A stretch of 64,000 nt of DNA from Lachnospiraceae bacterium UBA3273 (lineage in GTDB: Bacteria > Bacillota > Clostridia > Lachnospirales > Lachnospiraceae): NCBI GenBank assembly GCA_002362385.1, contig DEUB01000046.1:1-64000 (forward strand), in the 5' to 3' direction. The notes beneath the pieces are model-generated. The model worked only from the letters and a program-made list of their open reading frames with translations. It was not told the origin of the DNA and ran no database searches. The translations under genes were made by a program, and so were the position numbers. This document shows, piece by piece, positions 34,791 to 44,305 of the stretch. Positions within the stretch are counted from its first letter, which is position 1; every line of letters begins with the position of its first letter.

Positions 34791-36104
34791 TCAAAAAAGC
34801 GATATCAGCTTTTCGATCTCCTCTTCAAAAGGAATCTTTTCATCTGTCTGCTGCATGAGAAACTGATTGACGGCCTCTATCTTTTCTATGGCATAATCAA
34901 TGCCCGGATTGCTTCCCTTTTTGTAAGCGCCAATATTGATCAGGTCCTCGGCGTCGCTGTAGGTAGCCAGCACATTTTTCAACTTGCCCGCCGCCTGCTT
35001 ATGCCCGCTTTCCGCGATCTGGCTCATACATCTGGAAATACTCTGTAATACGTCGATGGCCGGGTAATGGTTTTTGTGGGCAAGCTTTCTGTCCAGCATG
35101 ATATGACCGTCCAGGATACTCCTTGCCGTATCCGTAATGGGCTCGTTAAAATCATCCCCGTCTACTAAAACCGTATAAAGTCCCGTTATGGAACCCGTCT
35201 CATTTCTTCCCGCGCGCTCCAAAAGCCTCGGCATTTCCGAATAAACGCTGGGGGGATAGCCTCTGGTAACCGGCGGTTCCCCGCTGGCTAAGCCGATCTC
35301 CCTCTGCGCCATGGAAAAACGGGTAAGGGAATCCATCATCAGTAAAACGTCCCTTCCCTTATCCCTGAAATATTCCGCTATGGCTGTGGCCGTCAGTGCG
35401 GCCTTTTTTCTCTCAAGGGCAGGTTTGTCAGAGGTAGCTACCACCACAACGCTGCGCCTCATGCCTTCCTCGCCAAGGTCTCTTTCAATAAACTCCCGCA
35501 CTTCCCTGCCGCGCTCGCCGATCAATGCAATAACATTAATATCGGCCCTGGTGTTACGGGCAAACATCCCCATCAGGGTCGATTTTCCCACACCGGAACC
35601 GGCAAAAATTCCAATCCTCTGTCCCTTTCCAACCGTGATCAGTCCGTCCACGGCTTTTACGCCAAGGGGCAGTATCGTGTCAATAATCTCTCTTTTTAAA
35701 GGATCCGGCGCCGGCGCTTCTATAGGGTAGCTTTTGATACAATGCACTTCTTCCCCGTGAACAGGCCTTCCCAGACCGTCCAGGGTCTTCCCTAACAGCT
35801 CTTCGCCAACCGGAACGGAAAGGGGGATCCCCTCATTTTCCACAATACAGCCGCCGCCGATCCGGTCTGTAGCTTCATAAGGCATTAACAGGGTGTGATT
35901 GTTTTTAAATCCCACCACTTCCGCCAGAATGTATTCTCCGCTTCTGCCCTCTTTGTAGATCCTGCATAAATCGCCCATTTTGGCGTCAGGGCCGGCGGAT
36001 TCAATGGTAAGTCCCACTACATTCATAACCTTTCCCATCTTTTTGTAGTAGGTCATATCCAGCGCTTTTATGTACTTTCTTGGATCAATCGTTGCATTCG
36101 CCAA
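34791..36104 (-). CDS. fliI: Flagellar export ATPase FliI
   Basis: FliI hexamer ATPase of the export apparatus, 437 residues. Walker A is GIFAGSGVGKSTLM; Walker B is DVLLMMDSLTRF; the family signature RGYPPSVYSEMPRLLER is intact. The start is decided by AAAGGAG: TTG at 36104 lies nine bases downstream, whereas a TTG at 36113 directly abuts the site. Thus a rare TTG start, giving MANATIDPRKYIKAL. Confidence 0.96.
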   Translation of the reverse strand: MANATIDPRKYIKALDMTYYKKMGKVMNVVGLTIESAGPDAKMGDLCRIYKEGRSGEYILAEVVGFKNNHTLLMPYEATDRIGGGCIVENEGIPLSVPVGEELLGKTLDGLGRPVHGEEVHCIKSYPIEAPAPDPLKREIIDTILPLGVKAVDGLITVGKGQRIGIFAGSGVGKSTLMGMFARNTRADINVIALIGERGREVREFIERDLGEEGMRRSVVVVATSDKPALERKKAALTATAIAEYFRDKGRDVLLMMDSLTRFSMAQREIGLASGEPPVTRGYPPSVYSEMPRLLERAGRNETGSITGLYTVLVDGDDFNEPITDTARSILDGHIMLDRKLAHKNHYPAIDVLQSISRCMSQIAESGHKQAAGKLKNVLATYSDAEDLINIGAYKKGSNPGIDYAIEKIEAVNQFLMQQTDEKIPFEEEIEKLISLF

Positions 36105-36118
36105 TGTTTGCAACTCCT

Positions 36119-36991
36119 TTAATTTTCGTTTAATGTCTCTTTTCCTTCATAGGAAAGCAGCAAAAGCTGTTTTTTAAGTTCCTTTAATTCTACGCCCAGA
36201 CTGCAGTCAAAAATACCGTTTTCCGTCTCAATCAGGCACTGGTTTTTCTTTAAAGTAACATCCTCGACAATATCAAAATTGGCATTGACCACGCCCCCCG
36301 ACTCGAGCAGGGCATTCTTCTGCATACTGACAAAAGGCAGGTCTTCCCGGGAAACATGGATCAGGTATTCCGAACAGCCTTCCATTTTCTGCAGGGTATT
36401 CCTTAAAAGGTGGAGCACTACATCCCGGTTTTCCGAAAAATTCACGTGAAAAATATGTTCATAAATATCGGTCAGGACATCCACCAGGGAAGGCTCTAAC
36501 TCCTCTAATTTGCTCTGATAGAACCGGGTAAGCTGCTCTTCCTTTTCCTGATATTCCCTTATGAGTTTTTCCTTTATCGCTTCCGCTTCCTGAAATCCGT
36601 CCGCATATCCCTTTTCCCTGCCCTTGGCAAGCGCTTCCTCATAGGCGTGGTTCTTTAAGGCCTCCGCTTCCTCCTTTGCCTGCTCTAACATGGCGTCCGC
36701 CTGTCCTTTCGCCTCCTCTAAAAGCTCCTGGGGACTTGGGCCCTCATAAACAGGCTCCCTGATAATATTTCCGCCGTCTTCGTCCAAAAGCTGGGAGACC
36801 CTTACAGCTTCAATCCCGTCTGCAAAGTCCTCGGCAAAATCCTCTCCGTCATTTTCTTCCATGGTTTCCTGAAGATTCTTTGAAAGCTCTGCGATTTTTT
36901 CCGCCATCCGCTCATTGGAATCAATGACTCTGGTTTCGGAATCCTGCAGAACGATCTGATTGAATTTGTATATATTGTGACTAGACAACAA
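36119..36991 (-). CDS. fliH: Flagellar export regulator FliH
   Basis: FliH dimers hold FliI at the C ring. 290 residues. TTG at 36991 is chosen because GGAGG inside the fliG 3' end lies eight bases upstream; the gene then overlaps fliG by eleven bases. MLSSHNIYKFNQIVL is a typical start. Central Glu/Lys/Ala coiled coil (120-190, LLEEAKGQADAMLEQAKEEA), then the C-terminal domain VLHLLRNTLQKMEGCSEYLI with VNANFDIVEDVTLKKNQCLI. Confidence 0.92.
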   Translation of the reverse strand: MLSSHNIYKFNQIVLQDSETRVIDSNERMAEKIAELSKNLQETMEENDGEDFAEDFADGIEAVRVSQLLDEDGGNIIREPVYEGPSPQELLEEAKGQADAMLEQAKEEAEALKNHAYEEALAKGREKGYADGFQEAEAIKEKLIREYQEKEEQLTRFYQSKLEELEPSLVDVLTDIYEHIFHVNFSENRDVVLHLLRNTLQKMEGCSEYLIHVSREDLPFVSMQKNALLESGGVVNANFDIVEDVTLKKNQCLIETENGIFDCSLGVELKELKKQLLLLSYEGKETLNEN

Positions 36992-37994
36992 TCTCGTCAC
37001 CTCCACCTCTGGAAATGATAATTTCCGCAGAATCTTCCAGTTTTCTGATAATATTAACGATCTTCTGCTGTGCTTCCTCAACGTCCTTCATACGTACAGG
37101 ACCCATGAATTCCATATCTTCCTTGATCATGGCAGCCAGACGCTTGGACAGGTTGTTGAAGATCGCATTCTGTACCTGCTCTGTAGAGCCCTTGAGGGCA
37201 ACTGCAAGGTCATTGTTATCCACATCTCTGAGCACCCTCTGGATCGCACGGTCGTCAAGCAGCAGAATATCCTCGAATACAAACATCTTCTTGCGGATCT
37301 CGTCTGCCAGCTCCGGATCTTCGATCTCCAGTGTCTCCATAATATGTTTTTCGGTTCCTCTGTCTACGGCGTTCAAGATCTCTACCACTGCATCCACACC
37401 GCCGATTACCGTGTAATCCTGATTTACCAGAGAAGAAAGCTTTGTTTCCAACACTCTCTCCACCTCCTTGATGACGTCCGGACTGGTCCTGTCCATGGTA
37501 GCCACACGCTTTGCCACATCCGCCTGCCTGTCGGGCGGCAGGGCAGACATAATAAGGGCTGCCTGCTGGGGCGATAAATAGGATAAGATCAAAGCGATCG
37601 TCTGGGGATGTTCGTCCTGAATAAAGTTCAAAATCTGGGAAGCCTCTGCCTTCCTTACGAACTCGAAAGGCTTTACCTGTAAAGATGTGGTCAGCTTACT
37701 GATAACATCCAACGCCTTTTCTTCTCCCAGGGCCTTCTCCAGCAGATCCTTGGCATAGCCGATACCGCCTTCCGCAATATACTGCTGGGCAAGGCAGACT
37801 TCATAAAATTCATTGATGACGTCTTCCTTCAGCTGCGGCGTAATGCTCCTGGTATTGGCAATTTCCAGGGTCAGCTCTTCTATTTCTTCTTCCTTTAAAT
37901 GTTTGAATATCTGGGAAGACTTTTCGGGTCCCAAAGCAATGACCAAGACCGCTGCCTTCTGAACGCCCGTAATATTCTGTGCATCTTTTGCCAT
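36981..37994 (-). CDS. fliG: Flagellar motor switch protein FliG
   Basis: Rotor protein FliG, 337 residues, generates torque with MotA. N domain binds FliF, middle domain has the EHPQTIALILSYL motif (DEHPQTIALILSYLSPQQAA), and the C domain carries the charged torque helix and FVFEDILLLDDRAIQRVLRD. The start follows the fliF stop by six bases with GGGGG upstream. Confidence 0.97.
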   Translation of the reverse strand: MAKDAQNITGVQKAAVLVIALGPEKSSQIFKHLKEEEIEELTLEIANTRSITPQLKEDVINEFYEVCLAQQYIAEGGIGYAKDLLEKALGEEKALDVISKLTTSLQVKPFEFVRKAEASQILNFIQDEHPQTIALILSYLSPQQAALIMSALPPDRQADVAKRVATMDRTSPDVIKEVERVLETKLSSLVNQDYTVIGGVDAVVEILNAVDRGTEKHIMETLEIEDPELADEIRKKMFVFEDILLLDDRAIQRVLRDVDNNDLAVALKGSTEQVQNAIFNNLSKRLAAMIKEDMEFMGPVRMKDVEEAQQKIVNIIRKLEDSAEIIISRGGGDEIVV

Positions 37995-38000
37995 TACCCG

Positions 38001-39605
38001 TTACCCCCAATCTTCCGTCAACCAGTTCCGTAACAGATTTGCCACTGCTTCCGGATTTTCATCCACGAATTTTTCTATCAGTTTTCTGGTTTCGGATTTC
38101 TCCTCCAGTTCAATATCCTCCAAGGTTTCGGCCGGCGTGGACTGCAGCAGGCTTTCCACCGAAAGCTCCTCTTCCGTCTCCGCTGCCTTCGCGCTTCTCA
38201 TGCTGCGCAGGATAACAAATGCCAGCAGTCCCAGAATGATCACGATGATCACGATCTGGATCACGTCCGTGGCTTCCACATCCAGGCCTTCCCTGTCAAT
38301 AAAAACAGGGACCTCATATGCTACGATGGAAATATTCTCCACGGGAATTCCCGTAGCCGTATGTACTACCGAATAAAGCTCTTCATCTACGTCTAACTTT
38401 ACCTGCTCCTCATTGGCAGCCTTAAACTCATCCCATGTCATATCCGTTAAAAGGCCCTGAGCTTCAACATCTTCTTCTTTGTAGATATGAAGTCTTTTTG
38501 CCGCAATACCCACAGATGACGAATCATACTGGATCAGTCCCGGAGGAACCGTCTGCTCCGTTACATCCTCGTTTGGAAGATAATCTCTTGATTCCTGGGT
38601 AATGCTTTCGGAAGAATCATTATAATTCTGTATCTGGTAAGAAGTATTGTTGTCGCTGTCATTGCTGGTGGTGCCGGGAGGACCTCCCACGCTGCCCGTA
38701 GAATCCGACTGATAAGTGTCTTCATGGCTTAAAAGCCCCTGGCTCGCTCCCTCGGGTGCCGAATACTGGTGACTCACATTCTTGGTAGTGGAAAAATCCA
38801 AATCGAGATTGCTGGCCACTTCAATACTGTCATATAAATCCGTTCCCAAAAGCACGGATCTTACCTCGCCTTTTACAAGATCCTCAGCCTTCTTTTTCAT
38901 GGAAAGCTGGTTATTTGCTGTAATTCCGTTGGTAGTGGAGGTATCTTCTCCCGAAAAGAGCAGATTTCCTTTTGTATCGATGATCGTCACATTGTCAGTG
39001 GTCTCGTTTCCCAAAGCCGTGGCAACAAACCTTGCAATGGCTCCGGCTGCATCCTCTGTCATTTCCCCTTCCAGCGTGAGGGTAATAGCGGCAAAGGATT
39101 CCTTATCCTGTGCGATCAGCGTACCGTCATCCTCAGGAATATCAAGCTGGACCGTAGCTTTCTTTATAAGTTCGTTGCTCTCTAAATCCTCCTCCATGGC
39201 ATCCTGTAAAAAGATCTTGTAACGTTTCTGTTTATCAGATTCCGTAGTGGAGAACCCGCCTTCCGTTACCTTATCGATGGTATAGGACATGGTAGGGATA
39301 TTGTTGGCGCCCAGCAGCAGGTTTGCCGGTCCTTTCTGCTTTTCCAGAATATAGACCTGGGTTCCTTCCGTATTGGTCTTATAAGTCATCTGGTTGCTTT
39401 CCAAAAGCTCGGTAATTTCCGCCGCCTCTGTCGTTGACTCGCAGGTGGCTAACAAAACATATTCCTTTTTGGTCAGCAAAGTCACTAAAAGGGCAAGCGC
39501 TAAGACAACACCCGCCGCAATACTGATTATGATCGTTCTCTGTCTTGTGTTAAATTTGTTCCACCATTCTAAAATCTTCTTTGGCAGTTCCTTTATCTGG
39601 TCCAT
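38001..39605 (-). CDS. fliF: MS-ring protein FliF
   Basis: FliF builds the MS ring in the membrane. 534 residues: first membrane helix about 24-44, periplasmic-side domains (SAAEITELLESNQMTYKTNT, KATVQLDIPEDD), second membrane helix about 445-467, and the C-terminal FliG-binding tail (LIEKFVDENPEAVANLLRNW). Standard length and order. Confidence 0.97.
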   Translation of the reverse strand: MDQIKELPKKILEWWNKFNTRQRTIIISIAAGVVLALALLVTLLTKKEYVLLATCESTTEAAEITELLESNQMTYKTNTEGTQVYILEKQKGPANLLLGANNIPTMSYTIDKVTEGGFSTTESDKQKRYKIFLQDAMEEDLESNELIKKATVQLDIPEDDGTLIAQDKESFAAITLTLEGEMTEDAAGAIARFVATALGNETTDNVTIIDTKGNLLFSGEDTSTTNGITANNQLSMKKKAEDLVKGEVRSVLLGTDLYDSIEVASNLDLDFSTTKNVSHQYSAPEGASQGLLSHEDTYQSDSTGSVGGPPGTTSNDSDNNTSYQIQNYNDSSESITQESRDYLPNEDVTEQTVPPGLIQYDSSSVGIAAKRLHIYKEEDVEAQGLLTDMTWDEFKAANEEQVKLDVDEELYSVVHTATGIPVENISIVAYEVPVFIDREGLDVEATDVIQIVIIVIILGLLAFVILRSMRSAKAAETEEELSVESLLQSTPAETLEDIELEEKSETRKLIEKFVDENPEAVANLLRNWLTEDWG

Positions 39606-39627
39606 GGTTTTTTCTGCTCCTTAGATA

Positions 39628-39963
39628 TTAAATCTGGATATTCATAATCTCTTTGTATGCTTCCAGAAATTTGTCCCTGACAGCTATGGTATATGTCATA
39701 GCCGTAGAAGCTTTCTGCATGGCATCTACAAGATCATGGGTATTTTCCGCCTCTCCCATGGCAAATCTTATCTTTTCGTTTTCCGCATTGGATATGTACG
39801 CATTGGTTGAATTGATATTCTTTATTGCGGAATCCAGAAAAGATCCGAAAACATCCTGATTTTCATCAAGCATGGTAGCTTTGGGGATCGTTCCCGTCTC
39901 CCCGCTTCCGTATGCGCTCCTGATTGCGGCAGAGCTGATATTATATAATGAACTGATATCCAT
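39628..39963 (-). CDS. fliE: Hook-basal body protein FliE
   Basis: FliE joins the MS ring to the rod. 111 residues with the family C-terminus DLVDAMQKASTAMTYTIAVR and KFLEAYKEIMNIQI. Lies between flgC and fliF. Confidence 0.94.
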   Translation of the reverse strand: MDISSLYNISSAAIRSAYGSGETGTIPKATMLDENQDVFGSFLDSAIKNINSTNAYISNAENEKIRFAMGEAENTHDLVDAMQKASTAMTYTIAVRDKFLEAYKEIMNIQI

Positions 39964-39989
39964 TTGTTAAGCCTCCGATTGTATTCTGT

Positions 39990-40436
39990 TTAATTTTGAG
40001 CCATTTCCAGACCCTTGACTGCAATATCCTTGGTTGTGTTGAACGCCGTGGCATTTGCTTCATAGGAACGGCTGGCATCGATCAAGTCCGTCATCTCCGT
40101 AATGATATTCACATTGGGATAAAGAACATATCCATCCTCGTCCGCATCGGGATGCGCCGGATCATAAGCCTTGATCAGATCCGTCTCATAGTCGTCATAA
40201 GTCCCCGTCACTTTGACCCCGTGTCCCAAATAAGTGCCCTTTGCTTTATGAAGGGTGTCGGCAAAAGAAGGGCCTCCGCTTTTTTCCTGAAAAGTAACGA
40301 TCTTTCTTCTGTAAGGAGTACCGTCCTCCGTACGGGTCGTATTGACATTGGCAATGTTCTCCGCCACTACATCCATACGGTAACGCTGGGCCGTCAGCCC
40401 CGAAGCATTTATATCAAAAGCAGTAAACAATCCCAT
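39990..40436 (-). CDS. flgC: Flagellar rod protein FlgC
   Basis: Proximal rod protein, 148 residues. N-terminal rod signature INASGLTAQRYRMDVVAENI with NVNTTRT, C-terminal EMTDLIDASRSYEANATAFN and TTKDIAVKGLEMAQN. Follows flgB by 15 bases. Confidence 0.96.
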   Translation of the reverse strand: MGLFTAFDINASGLTAQRYRMDVVAENIANVNTTRTEDGTPYRRKIVTFQEKSGGPSFADTLHKAKGTYLGHGVKVTGTYDDYETDLIKAYDPAHPDADEDGYVLYPNVNIITEMTDLIDASRSYEANATAFNTTKDIAVKGLEMAQN

Positions 40437-40451
40437 AATAGAAACCTCCCG

Positions 40452-40841
40452 TTATTTCATAGCCGCTTTTAAAAGCGAAAATTCCTGATTTACACTGTCC
40501 CGCAAAGCCTGATACCTGATCTGGTTGCTGGCAAGCTCCACATATTCCACTTCAGGGTCCACATTGTTGCCGTCGATCCTGTAAGAATAACCGCCATAGT
40601 CGGTATAGGATGAAACCTCTAATTCCGATGTTCTCACATGGCCGACTTTACCGTCCATGGTCCGATAACCCGAGGTCTGCAGAGCCGTCTTAAGAGCGCT
40701 TTGAAAATCAACATCCTGTCTCTTATATCCCGGAGTATCCTGATTGGAAATATTATTGGCTATCAACTCATTCCGATACCATGACGCATCCATGGCTTTG
40801 TTTAGTACATTCACATAATCAAAAACACTTGATGAAATCAT
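40452..40841 (-). CDS. flgB: Flagellar rod protein FlgB
   Basis: Proximal rod protein, 129 residues, first gene of the fla/che operon. Rod signature WYRNELIANNISNQDTPGYK and C-terminal EVEYVELASNQIRYQALRDS. GAAGGAGTG lies seven bases before the ATG. The promoter at 40899-40926 lies upstream. Confidence 0.96.
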   Translation of the reverse strand: MISSSVFDYVNVLNKAMDASWYRNELIANNISNQDTPGYKRQDVDFQSALKTALQTSGYRTMDGKVGHVRTSELEVSSYTDYGGYSYRIDGNNVDPEVEYVELASNQIRYQALRDSVNQEFSLLKAAMK

Positions 40842-40898
40842 AAGTTCACTCCTTCTGGTCTGTTCATTGCCCTGTACACAATAAATCTATCATATTCC

Positions 40899-40926
40899 AT
40901 TATAGTTATTTTTCCGAAAAACACAA
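40899..40926 (-). promoter_or_regulatory. fla/che operon promoter (sigma-A type)
   Basis: TTGTGT (40921-40926), 16-base spacer, TATAAT (40899-40904) on the minus strand, about 58 bases before flgB and just after the codY terminator. This would be the main start for the whole flagellar operon. Confidence 0.7.
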
Positions 40927-40941
40927 GGTATTTTAAAGCAA

Positions 40942-40971
40942 AAAGGGAGTTACTTCCTTGTAAATCCCTTT
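40942..40971 (-). terminator. codY terminator
   Basis: AAAGGGATTTAC (40960-40971) pairs with GTAACTCCCTTT (40942-40953) with one mismatch and a six-base loop, followed by UUGCUUU after the U-rich stem end. It separates codY from the fla/che operon. Confidence 0.75.
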
Positions 40972-41041
40972 CATTTTTACCAAATCCATTTGTCTGTTTA
41001 TTTGATTTTAAAGCTTTTGCGGTAACCCGCAAAATTGTCGT

Positions 41042-41074
41042 GGTACTAAATTCCCAAACGCTCCCGGTACTAAA
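41042..41074 (-). repeat. Direct repeat TTTAGTACC between codY and flgB
   Basis: TTTAGTACC occurs twice on the minus strand (41066-41074 and 41042-41050), 24 bases apart, within the codY 3' untranslated region. A GCGG/CCGC hairpin (around 41012-41035) follows. Two sites at about two helical turns suggest a dimeric regulator or a processed RNA element. Not a CodY box. Confidence 0.5.
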
Positions 41075-41077
41075 GTT

Positions 41078-41851
41078 TCAGGACTTAAATTGTCCGATTT
41101 CTTCGTAAACGGCATCGTTCAACACCCTGATATAAGTTCCCTTCATGCCGGAGCTTCTGGATTCTATAACGCCTGCGCTTTCCAGTTTGCGGATCGCATT
41201 AACGATAACACTCCTTGTTATCCCCACCCTGTCCGCAATCTTGCTGGCAACTAAAATTCCTTCCATTCCGCTCAACTCGTCAAAAATATGTACAATGGCC
41301 TCTTCCTCCGAAGAAGACAGGGTACTGAAGGCGGATTTTACCACCTGGCGTTTTCTGTTTTCCTCTGCGCTTTCCTCATTGACAGAACGAAGCATCTCAA
41401 GTCCTACAATAGTAACGCCGTATTCCGTCAGGATAATATCGTCAATATCATACTGCTGGCTGCATTTGTACAAAAACAAGGTTCCCAGCCTCTCTCCGGC
41501 TATTTCTATAGGAGCAATGACCGCCTGGAATTTTTTGATATCCGTGGATTCAAAACCCAGAGTGGAAAGATTGACATTCTCCTTGGTACTCAACACAGAA
41601 AGAAATCTGTCGTTTAACAGAGGATCGATAAAGCCTCCCACCTCTCCGTTCAACAGTTCGGTAATCTGTTCGATCTCTCCCCTCTTTCCTACTCCCAGGA
41701 CCTTTCCTTTTTTGCTGATGACCAGTACGTTGGACAGCAGGATCTCCTTCATTACATCGCAGATGTCATTGAAAACCACCTTGCTGCTGTTATTGTTATG
41801 TAATAACTTCCCTATTTTTCTGGTCTTATCCAGTAGCGAAACGCTGCTCAT
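41078..41851 (-). CDS. codY: Global transcriptional regulator CodY
   Basis: CodY senses branched-chain amino acids and GTP and represses stationary-phase, transport and motility genes. 257 residues: GAF domain (1-155, LLDKTRKIGKLLHNNN) and C-terminal winged helix (about 195-250, ASKIADRVGITRSVIVNAIR then SAGVIESRSSGMKGTYI), both intact. Lies between topA and flgB, as expected; CodY represses the adjacent fla/che operon in Bacillus subtilis, and could do so here. Confidence 0.97.
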   Translation of the reverse strand: MSSVSLLDKTRKIGKLLHNNNSSKVVFNDICDVMKEILLSNVLVISKKGKVLGVGKRGEIEQITELLNGEVGGFIDPLLNDRFLSVLSTKENVNLSTLGFESTDIKKFQAVIAPIEIAGERLGTLFLYKCSQQYDIDDIILTEYGVTIVGLEMLRSVNEESAEENRKRQVVKSAFSTLSSSEEEAIVHIFDELSGMEGILVASKIADRVGITRSVIVNAIRKLESAGVIESRSSGMKGTYIRVLNDAVYEEIGQFKS

Positions 41852-41903
41852 GTATGTATCACATCCTCATTTCATTGTGCCTCTATATCACATATGCAAT
41901 ACC

Positions 41904-41932
41904 ATATTAACACAATTATCATACAGATGCAA
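41904..41932 (-). promoter_or_regulatory. codY promoter
   Basis: TTGCAT (41927-41932), 17-base spacer, TAATAT (41904-41909) on the minus strand with TG one base ahead of the -10. About 50 bases before the codY ATG. Confidence 0.7.
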
Positions 41933-42010
41933 TTCATTTTGTGTAATTGTCTGAATACTTTCTTGCCAATTTCTTCTATGTCTTCCTTTATAAATCTTTT
42001 TCACTCTCCC

Positions 42011-44083
42011 CTATTTGTCCTTTTTCATTTCAACATAGCCGCATTGATCGTCGGCACAGGAAAGTTTATTTCCCCTTTCTAACAGGGCATTCCCGCATTT
42101 GGGGCAGAGTTTGCCGCTGGGACGCTGCCATACCATAAAATCGCAGTCGGGAATATTTTCGCATCCGTAATAACGGCGTCCTTTTTTGGTCTTCCTTACC
42201 ACAACGTCTTTTCCGCATTTAGGACAAGCCACGCCGATCTTTTCCAGATAAGGCTTGGTGTTCCTGCAGTCAGGGAATCCAGGGCAGCCTAAAAACTTGC
42301 CGTGGGGACCGTATTTGATAACCATGTTCCTGCCGCATTTTTCACAGACCACATCGGTTTCCTCATCGGCGATCTCCACATTTTCAAGCTGCTTTTCCGC
42401 ATCCTTTACAGCCAGGTCCAGATCCGGATAAAAATTTTCCACGACTACCTTCCAATTGACGGTGCCCTCTTCCACTTTGTCGAGCAATGATTCCAGATTT
42501 GCCGTAAAGTTTACATCTACGATAGTAGGGAAGGCTTCCTTCATCATATTATTCACGACCTCTCCCAATTCCGTGATAAAGAGGTTTTTATTTTCCTTTG
42601 CCACATACCTTCTGGCAAGAATGGTAGTAATGGTAGGGGCGTAGGTGGAAGGCCGACCGATGCCCATTTCCTCTAACGTGCGCACGAGGCTGGCCTCCGT
42701 ATAATGGGCCGGAGGCTGGGTAAAATGCTGGCTGTAATCAAAGTCCTCAAGGATAAGCTTTGTGTCCTTATCTACAGATTTAAGAAGGGTATTCGGTTCC
42801 GCCTTTTCCTCATCGGCATCCGTATATACGCTCATAAATCCTTCAAACTTTATCTTGCTTGCGGAAACATGGAAACGATATCCGTTTCCTTCTATCTTAA
42901 CAGAAGTGGTGGCATAGACCGCAGGAGCCATCCTGCTTGCGGTAAAACGCTTCCAGATCAGCTGATAAAGGCGGAATAAATCCCTCGGCAGAGCCTCCTT
43001 CAGATCAGAAGGCACTCTGTTGATATCCGTGGGGCGGATCGCCTCATGGGCATCCTGTATTTTCCCCTTGGTGTTTTTGGCATTGTCCTGTTTTAACAGA
43101 AAATCATTGCCGTAATGCTCTTTGATAAAGCCTGCGGCCGCAGCCTGGGCTTCGTCCGAAATACGGGTAGAATCCGTACGCAGATAACTGATAAGCCCCA
43201 CCGTTCCCTGGCCCTTTATCTCCACGCCTTCATAGAGCTGCTGCGCTAACCGCATGGTCTTCTGAGTAGAAAAATTCAAGGCTTTGGAAGCTTCCTGCTG
43301 CATAGTGGACGTAGTAAAGGGAAGGGGCTGTTTCCTGATCCTTTCCCCGTTCTTCACATCCTCCACCAAAAACGCTGCTCCTTCCAGCTCTTTTAAGATC
43401 CGGTCCATCTCTTCTTTATTTGTAATGGTTTTCTTTTCATCCTTTGTCCCGTAAAATTTAGCTTTCAGAGGTTTCTTTTCTCCGGGGATCCTGAAATTTG
43501 CTTCCAGATTCCAGTACTCCTCGGGAATAAAAGCATTGATCTCATCCTCTCTGTCCCCTATGAGGCGAAGGGCTACCGACTGCACCCGGCCGGCGCTTAA
43601 GCCTCTTTTAACCTTTGCCCATAAAAGAGGGGATATCCTATATCCTACCATACGGTCAAGCATACGCCTTGCCTGCTGTGCATCCACTAAGTCCATATCG
43701 ATCTCCCTTGGATTCTTTAAGGACTCCTTTACCGCATTTTTGGTAATTTCATTAAAGGTGATGCGATAAACCTTTTTGTCTTCTAACTTAAGCGCTGCAT
43801 AAAGATGCCATGAAATAGCTTCTCCCTCTCTGTCGGGGTCAGTTGCCAGATAAATCTTATCCGCTTTCTTTACTTCCCTGCGCAAGGCCGCTAAAATATC
43901 CCCTTTACCGCGAATGGTAATATATTTAGGCTCATAATCATGGTCCACATCGATCCCCAACTGACTCTTTGGCAGGTCCCTCACATGCCCGTTACTTGCC
44001 ATTACCTCATAATTTGCCCCTAAAAACTTCTTGATCGTCTTCACTTTGGCAGGCGATTCCACAATCACTAAATACTTTGCCAT
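42011..44083 (-). CDS. topA: DNA topoisomerase I
   Basis: Type IA topoisomerase, 690 residues, relaxes negative supercoils. TOPRIM domain at the N-terminus (MAKYLVIVESPAKVKTIKKF, DPDREGEAISWHL), active-site Tyr near residue 300 in LISYLRTDSTRIS, and three C-terminal four-cysteine zinc motifs (CEKCGRN ... CPKCGKD ... CPKCGNA). ATG at 44083 is chosen for AAGGGG seven bases upstream; the frame runs open for 30 more codons without a site. dprA usually precedes topA, but here the pilus locus does. Confidence 0.97.
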   Translation of the reverse strand: MAKYLVIVESPAKVKTIKKFLGANYEVMASNGHVRDLPKSQLGIDVDHDYEPKYITIRGKGDILAALRREVKKADKIYLATDPDREGEAISWHLYAALKLEDKKVYRITFNEITKNAVKESLKNPREIDMDLVDAQQARRMLDRMVGYRISPLLWAKVKRGLSAGRVQSVALRLIGDREDEINAFIPEEYWNLEANFRIPGEKKPLKAKFYGTKDEKKTITNKEEMDRILKELEGAAFLVEDVKNGERIRKQPLPFTTSTMQQEASKALNFSTQKTMRLAQQLYEGVEIKGQGTVGLISYLRTDSTRISDEAQAAAAGFIKEHYGNDFLLKQDNAKNTKGKIQDAHEAIRPTDINRVPSDLKEALPRDLFRLYQLIWKRFTASRMAPAVYATTSVKIEGNGYRFHVSASKIKFEGFMSVYTDADEEKAEPNTLLKSVDKDTKLILEDFDYSQHFTQPPAHYTEASLVRTLEEMGIGRPSTYAPTITTILARRYVAKENKNLFITELGEVVNNMMKEAFPTIVDVNFTANLESLLDKVEEGTVNWKVVVENFYPDLDLAVKDAEKQLENVEIADEETDVVCEKCGRNMVIKYGPHGKFLGCPGFPDCRNTKPYLEKIGVACPKCGKDVVVRKTKKGRRYYGCENIPDCDFMVWQRPSGKLCPKCGNALLERGNKLSCADDQCGYVEMKKDK

Positions 44084-44174
44084 AATTTTTCCCCTTATTT
44101 TAACCTTTCGGCCTATTATCGTCACTCCGTGCAGTCTCCCTTTATGCCGAAGTAATCGTTTCACACTATACACG

Positions 44175-44206
44175 AAAAAAAAAGACCTGTAAAGGTCTTT
44201 TTTTTA
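44175..44206 (-). terminator. Terminator of the pilus operon
   Basis: AAAAAGACC and GGTCTTTTT arms with a six-base loop and long A and U runs on the two sides, so it can work in both directions; on the minus strand it ends the pilus operon before topA. A second weak hairpin GCTGCG-GAAAAT-CGCAGC lies at 44265-44282 without a U run. Confidence 0.85.
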
Positions 44207-44305
44207 TTTTACACAATTTTCACAAAATTATGAAGCTGTTTTAAGATACATTGCTCAGCCTGTAGCTGCGGAAAATCGCAGCCTGTTTTATGACATTTAA
44301 AAACA

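Noticed and set aside
40838..41032. A 64-codon open frame between flgB and codY
   Set aside because: It runs through the codY terminator and the flagellar promoter, has no ribosome site and an unprotein-like composition.
44265..44282. Second terminator after the giant pilus-locus gene
   Set aside because: The six-pair stem has no U run on the minus strand; the hairpin at 44175-44206 is far better.
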